From Burkholderiales bacterium (GTDB lineage: Bacteria; Pseudomonadota; Gammaproteobacteria; Burkholderiales; Ga0077523), in contig JALHMS010000006.1 in the NCBI GenBank assembly GCA_022843925.1, positions 196,175 through 260,174 on the forward strand: DNA of 64,000 bases, read 5' to 3'. A program made the position numbers and the translations under genes. Numbering within the stretch: the stretch's first letter is position 1; each line of letters opens with the position of its first letter. A model generated the notes under the pieces. That model did not search any database, was not told the DNA's origin, and was given only the letters and a program-made list of their open reading frames with translations. Shown here piece after piece: positions 59,733 to 64,000 of the stretch.

Positions 59733-61880
59733 ATGACGAAGAGCCGCTGGCTCGTGCTGCTCCTGGTCGTCGGCGCGATCGTCGCGTTCTTCGCGCTCGA
59801 CCTCGGGCGCTTCGCGAGCCTCGCCTACCTCAAGGCGCAGCAGGCGGAGTTCGAAGCCTTCTACGCGACCCGGCCCGTGCTCACCATCGCCGTGTTCTTC
59901 ATGGTCTACGTGGCCGTCACTGGGCTGTCGCTGCCTGGGGCGCTGGTCATGACGCTTGCCGGCGGTGCGCTGTTCGGCGTCGTGGTCGGCACGATCGTGG
60001 TCTCGTTCGCCTCGACGATCGGGGCGACCCTCGCGTTCCTGGCGAGCCGCTTCCTGTTCCGCGACGCCGTCCGCGCGCGCTTCGGCGAAAAGCTGAAGGC
60101 GCTCGACGCCGGGATCGCGAAGGAGGGCGCGTTCTACCTCTTCACGCTGCGCCTCGTGCCGGCGTTCCCGTTCTTCGTCATCAACCTCGCGATGGGACTC
60201 ACGCCGATCCGTGCGGCCACGTTCTACTGGGTGAGCCAGATCGGCATGCTCGCCGGCACGATCGCGTACGTGAACGCCGGCACGCAGCTCGGCCGCATCG
60301 AGTCGGCGAAGGGCATCCTGTCGCCCGGGTTGATCGGATCGTTCGTCGTGCTGGGCCTGCTGCCCCTCGTGCTGAAGAAGATCCTCGACACGCTGAAGGC
60401 CCGCCGGGTCTACGCCGGCTGGAAGCGGCCCGCGACGTTCGACCGCAACCTCGTCGTGATCGGCGCCGGGGCCGGTGGCCTCGTGTCGGCGTACATCGCG
60501 GCCGCGGTGAAGGCCAAGGTCACGCTGGTCGAGCGACACCGCATGGGCGGCGACTGTCTCTACACCGGCTGCGTGCCCTCGAAGGCGCTGATCCGCACCG
60601 CGAAGTTCCTGTCGCAGTCGAAGCGCTCTGCGGAGTTCGGTGTGCGTTCGGCCACGGCGGAGTTCGACTTCCGCGACGTGATGGCCCGCGTGCAGCGCGT
60701 GATCCGCGACATCGAGCCGCACGATTCCGTCGAGCGTTACACGTCGCTCGGCGTCGAGTGCGTGAAGGGCGAGGCCATGATCACATCGCCGTGGTCCGTC
60801 GACGTGAAGACGGCCGACGGTGTTCGCACCCTCACCACGCGCAGCATCGTGATCGCCGCCGGCGCGCGTCCGTTCGTCCCGCCCATCCCCGGCATCGAGA
60901 CCGTGGGATGCCTCACCTCCGACACGTTGTGGTCCCTCGACGCGTTGCCGCCGCGGCTCGTCGTGCTGGGCGGCGGGCCGATCGGCTGCGAGCTGTCGCA
61001 GGCCTTCGCGCGGCTCGGATCGCGCGTGACGCAGGTCGAGATGGCGCCGCGGCTCATGGTCCGCGAGGACACCGAGGTCGCGGAGATGGTCCTCGCCCGT
61101 TTCCTCGCCGAAGGCATCGACGTGCGCCTCGGCCACAAGGCCGTGCGGTTCGCGGTGGAGGGCGGCGAGAAGGTCCTGTACGCGGAGGCCGCTGGCGGCG
61201 AGGTCCGCATCGCGTTCGATGTGCTGCTGTGCGCCGTCGGCCGCGTCGCGAACACGACGGGCTACGGCCTCGAGGCGCTCGGCATCCCGGTCACCAAGGC
61301 GCGCACGGTCGAGGTGGACGAGTTCCTCGCGACGAAGTATCCGAACATCTACGCGTGCGGCGACGCCGCGGGGCCGTACCAGTTCACGCACACCGCGGCG
61401 CACACCGCCTGGTACGCGGCGGTGAACGCCCTCTTCGGGCGGTTCCGCCGCTTCCGGGCCGATTTCTCGGTGATCCCCTGGGCCACGTTCACGGAGCCCG
61501 AGGTCGCACGCGTCGGGCTCAACGAGCAGGAAGCGAAGGAGAAGGGCGTCCCGCACGAGATCACGACGTACGGTCTCGACGATCTCGATCGCGCCATCGC
61601 CGACGGCGAGGCCCACGGCTTCGTGAAGGTCCTCACCGTGCCGGGCAAGGACCGCATCCTCGGCGCGACCATCGTCGGCGAGCACGCCGGGGATCTCATC
61701 GCGGAGTTCGTGCTCGCCATGCGCCACGGCATCGGCCTGAACAAGATCCTCGGCACCATCCACATCTATCCGACGCTCGCCGAGGCCAACAAGTACGTGG
61801 CCGGCAACTGGAAGCGCGCGCACGCGCCGGCGGCGGCGCTGCGCTGGGTGGCGCGCTACCACGCCTGGATGCGGGGGTAG
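59733..61880 (+). CDS. VTT (TVP38/TMEM64) membrane domain fused to mercuric-reductase-like flavoprotein
   Basis: 715 residues. Residues ~1-225 form a TVP38/VTT integral membrane domain (VTGLSLPGALVMTLAGGALF, FYLFTLRLVPAFPFFVINLA). Residues ~240-715 form a pyridine-nucleotide disulfide oxidoreductase: FAD motif NLVVIGAGAGGLVSAYIAAA, redox disulfide GGDCLYTGCVPSKAL, NAD motif LVVLGGGPIGCELSQAFARL, second FAD motif IYACGDAAGPYQFTH. No C-terminal Cys pair of MerA is visible. It follows arsS by 31 bp and probably serves in handling a thiol or metalloid. The start is at MTKSRWLVLLLVVG. Confidence 0.92.
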   Translation: MTKSRWLVLLLVVGAIVAFFALDLGRFASLAYLKAQQAEFEAFYATRPVLTIAVFFMVYVAVTGLSLPGALVMTLAGGALFGVVVGTIVVSFASTIGATLAFLASRFLFRDAVRARFGEKLKALDAGIAKEGAFYLFTLRLVPAFPFFVINLAMGLTPIRAATFYWVSQIGMLAGTIAYVNAGTQLGRIESAKGILSPGLIGSFVVLGLLPLVLKKILDTLKARRVYAGWKRPATFDRNLVVIGAGAGGLVSAYIAAAVKAKVTLVERHRMGGDCLYTGCVPSKALIRTAKFLSQSKRSAEFGVRSATAEFDFRDVMARVQRVIRDIEPHDSVERYTSLGVECVKGEAMITSPWSVDVKTADGVRTLTTRSIVIAAGARPFVPPIPGIETVGCLTSDTLWSLDALPPRLVVLGGGPIGCELSQAFARLGSRVTQVEMAPRLMVREDTEVAEMVLARFLAEGIDVRLGHKAVRFAVEGGEKVLYAEAAGGEVRIAFDVLLCAVGRVANTTGYGLEALGIPVTKARTVEVDEFLATKYPNIYACGDAAGPYQFTHTAAHTAWYAAVNALFGRFRRFRADFSVIPWATFTEPEVARVGLNEQEAKEKGVPHEITTYGLDDLDRAIADGEAHGFVKVLTVPGKDRILGATIVGEHAGDLIAEFVLAMRHGIGLNKILGTIHIYPTLAEANKYVAGNWKRAHAPAAALRWVARYHAWMRG

Positions 61881-62008
61881 GTGGCGGGTTCGTCGTCCGA
61901 CATTGGGCCAGGCCTATGTGGACGGGATACCATGTGAACGCGCCGGCCGCTTCCACCATCGCGCCGGCTCCTTGCCATCCGACGCCCCGATCAAGGCCAG
62001 ACGCCCCG

Positions 62009-62812
62009 ATGCCCTTCCTTCGCTTCTTCCTCGCCCTCATCCTCCTCTGTGCAGTCGATGCCTCGGCCGCCTTCGATCACACCCACGCAACCTGGGGCGC
62101 GCTGCTGAAGCGCCATCTGGTGCTGGGCGAAGGCGCACGATCCTCGCGGGTCGACTACACGGGGATGTCGCGTGATCGGGCCCAGCTCGGCACGTATCTC
62201 CAGTCGGTGTCGGCCGTCACGCCCGACGAGTACGCCACCTGGCAACGGGCCCAGAAGCTCGCGTTCCTCATCAATGCCTACAACGCATTCACCGTCGAGA
62301 AGGTCCTCACGCGCTATCCCGATCTGAAGTCGATCCGCGATTTCGGCACCGTGATCGGCAACCCGTGGAAGGACCGCTTCTTCACCCTCCTCGGCAAGCC
62401 GATGCATCTCGACGCGTTGGAGCACGACACCATCCGCGCCCGCGGCGTCTTCGACGATCCGCGCATCCACTTCGCCGTCGTGTGCGCGTCGATCGGCTGT
62501 CCGATGCTGCGCGAAGAGCCCTACGAGGCGTCGAGGCTCGACCGCCAGCTGGACGAGCAGGTGGTGCGCTTTCTCGGCGATCGCACGCGCAACCGGTACG
62601 CCGACGGGAAGCTCGAAGTCTCGAAGCTCTTCGACTGGTACGAGAAGGACTTCAGCGCGGGCCTGCGCGGCATCAGGTCGGTGGAGCAGTTCCTCGGCAT
62701 GTACGGCGGGCTGCTGGCGGATGCGCCCGCCGAACGCAAGCTGATCGAGGACGGGCGCGTCAAGATCCGTTACCTCGACTACGACTGGGCGCTGAACGAC
62801 GCGAAGCGCTGA
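62009..62812 (+). CDS. Exported DUF547 protein
   Basis: 267 residues with a signal peptide (FLRFFLALILLCAVDASAAF). The DUF547 core is FLINAYNAFTVEKVLTRYPD, FHTLL-like FTLLGKPMHLDALEHDTIRA and HFAVVCASIGCPMLREEPYE. The Cys in VVCASIGCP is conserved. The function is not known; the protein occurs in arsenosugar gene neighbourhoods with arsS. The ATG at 62009 was chosen because it begins the signal peptide. Confidence 0.88.
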   Translation: MPFLRFFLALILLCAVDASAAFDHTHATWGALLKRHLVLGEGARSSRVDYTGMSRDRAQLGTYLQSVSAVTPDEYATWQRAQKLAFLINAYNAFTVEKVLTRYPDLKSIRDFGTVIGNPWKDRFFTLLGKPMHLDALEHDTIRARGVFDDPRIHFAVVCASIGCPMLREEPYEASRLDRQLDEQVVRFLGDRTRNRYADGKLEVSKLFDWYEKDFSAGLRGIRSVEQFLGMYGGLLADAPAERKLIEDGRVKIRYLDYDWALNDAKR

Positions 62813-62837
62813 AGGCCCGGCGCCGGGCGGAGACGCG

Positions 62838-63731
62838 CTATCGCGGCCGCTTCGCCCCCGCCTTCGGGGCCGCGGGCGGAGACTTCGGTGGCACCTTTCC
62901 GACGGCGCGCGGAACCGTTTCCGGCTGCTTCGAGATGAACGCGTTGTTCACCCACCCCTCCACGTCGGTGGGGCCATCCACCTCCACCTTGCTCCAGCGG
63001 CTGCCCTGTTCGAGCATCGTGACGACCGTGCCCTTCTTCAGCGCAGGAGCGACGGTCTCGAAGGATCCGTCCGGGCCCTTGCGGATGTTGAGCGAAGGCG
63101 CCGTCACCACGTAGCGCGGCGCTTCGCCGTGGTCGCGACCGAGCGCGCGCGAACGGATCGACGCGAGCGGGAACGCGGGCCCCGGATCCTGCTTGCGGCC
63201 GCGGGCGATGTCCTCGTGACCGAGCACATCCTCGAGGCCGTAATGCTCCACCAGGAGGTCGGCGATCTCCAGCGCGCGGGCGATCTGCGCCTCCGTGTAC
63301 GCGTGCCAGCCGCGCACCCCGCCGCCGTGCTTGTGCTCGGCGACCATCACCTCCTTGTCGGGATACGCCTTCCCGAACCACGCCACATAGCTCGTCCCCA
63401 CGCGGTTCATGGGGCCGGCGTTGTCCATCTCGATGCCGATGGAGGCGTTGTTGAGCCCCACCAGCCCGTTCCACTGGCTCTGCCCGGCGTGCCAGGTGAC
63501 CACGTCGAACGGGGCGAGCTGCACGATGGCACCGTCACGTCCCAGCACGATGTGGGCGGAGGCGCTGCCGCTCGGCTTGCGCGTGCAGAGCGACTCCACG
63601 GAGCTCGCCGCGGAACGGCCGGCGGTGTAATGGAACACGAGGTAGCGGGGCACCAGCTTCCCTCCGCGATTGGGGGTGTCCCGATAGGTCACCTTGTCGC
63701 CCACGAACCGATGATTCTCGATCTTCAGCAT
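62838..63731 (-). CDS. N-acetylmuramoyl-L-alanine amidase (AmpD-like) with C-terminal SH3 domain
   Basis: 297 residues. The amidase-2 zinc ligands are His in LVFHYTAG, His in VLGHEDIARG and Asp in KQDPGPAF. GIEMDNAGPM and the tail motif fit AmpD/AmiD catalysis on muropeptides. Residues ~200-265 are an SH3-like wall-binding domain (APSLNIRKGPDGSFETVAPA). The last ~30 residues are Pro/Lys/Ala-rich. There is no signal peptide, so it may be cytosolic or released by another route. It is inserted on the opposite strand between the DUF547 gene and the glycosyltransferase gene. Confidence 0.88.
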   Translation of the reverse strand: MLKIENHRFVGDKVTYRDTPNRGGKLVPRYLVFHYTAGRSAASSVESLCTRKPSGSASAHIVLGRDGAIVQLAPFDVVTWHAGQSQWNGLVGLNNASIGIEMDNAGPMNRVGTSYVAWFGKAYPDKEVMVAEHKHGGGVRGWHAYTEAQIARALEIADLLVEHYGLEDVLGHEDIARGRKQDPGPAFPLASIRSRALGRDHGEAPRYVVTAPSLNIRKGPDGSFETVAPALKKGTVVTMLEQGSRWSKVEVDGPTDVEGWVNNAFISKQPETVPRAVGKVPPKSPPAAPKAGAKRPR

Positions 63732-63791
63732 CGTGCATCCTCCGAACCGGAAACGCGTCGAGCATACCTCGTTCGTGTAGGCTCGCTCACC

Positions 63792-64000
63792 ATGACTTCG
63801 ACGCCTCCGACGCCCCCGCTGTCGATCGTGATGCCCGCCCTCGACGAGGCCGCGGGCATCGGTCCCGCGCTCGCGCGATTGCAGCCGCTGCGCGGTCGTG
63901 GGTGCGAAGTCATCGTCGTCGACGGCGGCAGTCGCGACGCCACGGTCGACCTCGCGACGCCGTCCTGCGATCGCGTGGCGGTGTCGCCACCGGGCCGAGC
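63792..64000 (+). CDS. Glycosyltransferase family 2, TIGR04283-like, N-terminal part (cut by window edge)
   Basis: The first ~69 residues show the GT2 start LSIVMPALDEAAGIGPALAR and the nucleotide-binding EVIVVDGGSRDATVDLA. The family typical of arsenosugar clusters (TIGR04283) begins in the same way. Together with ArsS it would attach the sugar in arsenosugar formation. Identity as TIGR04283 rests mainly on context. Confidence 0.75.
   Translation, partial: MTSTPPTPPLSIVMPALDEAAGIGPALARLQPLRGRGCEVIVVDGGSRDATVDLATPSCDRVAVSPPGR

Noticed and set aside
59535..61862. 775-codon open frame antisense to the VTT-MerA-like gene
   Set aside because: Same cause: no motif or ribosome site, Arg/Asp/Glu-rich composition, and an unmistakable flavoprotein on the other strand.

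Overview
The window is about two-thirds G+C, tightly packed, and codes on both strands with short gaps and many 4-bp start/stop overlaps. The gene content fits a metabolically versatile proteobacterium, most likely a betaproteobacterium: a protocatechuate branch of the beta-ketoadipate pathway, a PEP-CTERM protein with a sigma-54-type promoter, Crp/Fnr regulators, and nitrile/amide/urea and arsenosugar genes. The lineage is inferred from gene content only. I saw no tRNA, rRNA, CRISPR array, insertion sequence or phage gene.

Layout. 0-2 kb: pcaH-pcaG-pcaB (pcaB cut by the left edge). 2-6.5 kb: glutamine amidotransferase, cysteine synthase, orphan GAF histidine kinase, small secreted protein. 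6.5-11.5 kb: a TolC / HlyD / ABC export operon whose ABC protein has lost nearly all ATPase motifs, preceded by a degenerate 15-bp periodic repeat. 12-16 kb: exported formamidase-like enzyme with an orphan NMT1-type binding protein, then a PEP-CTERM protein and a small monooxygenase-fold protein. 16-23.9 kb: a four-gene minus-strand run (serine hydrolase, DctA-like symporter, histidine phosphatase, patatin plus beta-barrel) and three exported proteins. 24-32.7 kb: SAM/cyclase/AAA/TPR signalling protein, two paralogous Crp/Fnr regulators around a MacB-like ABC pair, and a GlcD-like flavoenzyme. 32.8-42.9 kb: amidohydrolase, mandelate racemase homologue, ketopantoate-reductase-like enzyme, degenerate DUF692 protein with a translationally coupled small ORF, aminotransferase, fluoroacetate-dehalogenase-like hydrolase, SEL1 protein and HExxH protein.

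43-58.5 kb is the most coherent block, a nitrogen-scavenging island. One minus-strand operon encodes a five-component Urt/Liv-type transporter and an amidase. Diverging from it is a plus-strand operon for a cobalt-type nitrile hydratase whose beta subunit is split into two genes, followed by a beta-N-like accessory protein and a CobW GTPase. Converging on that are a fused gamma-beta urease subunit and a UreC with Ala at the Cys319 flap position, without ureDEFG, and a large MalT/BTAD regulator. The logical flow is nitrile to amide to acid plus ammonia, with urea (or cyanamide via urea) as a possible parallel substrate.

58.7-64 kb: arsenosugar-type genes (ArsS radical SAM, a VTT membrane domain fused to a mercuric-reductase-like flavoprotein, a DUF547 protein, and the start of a TIGR04283-like glycosyltransferase at the right edge), interrupted by an opposite-strand AmpD-like amidase.
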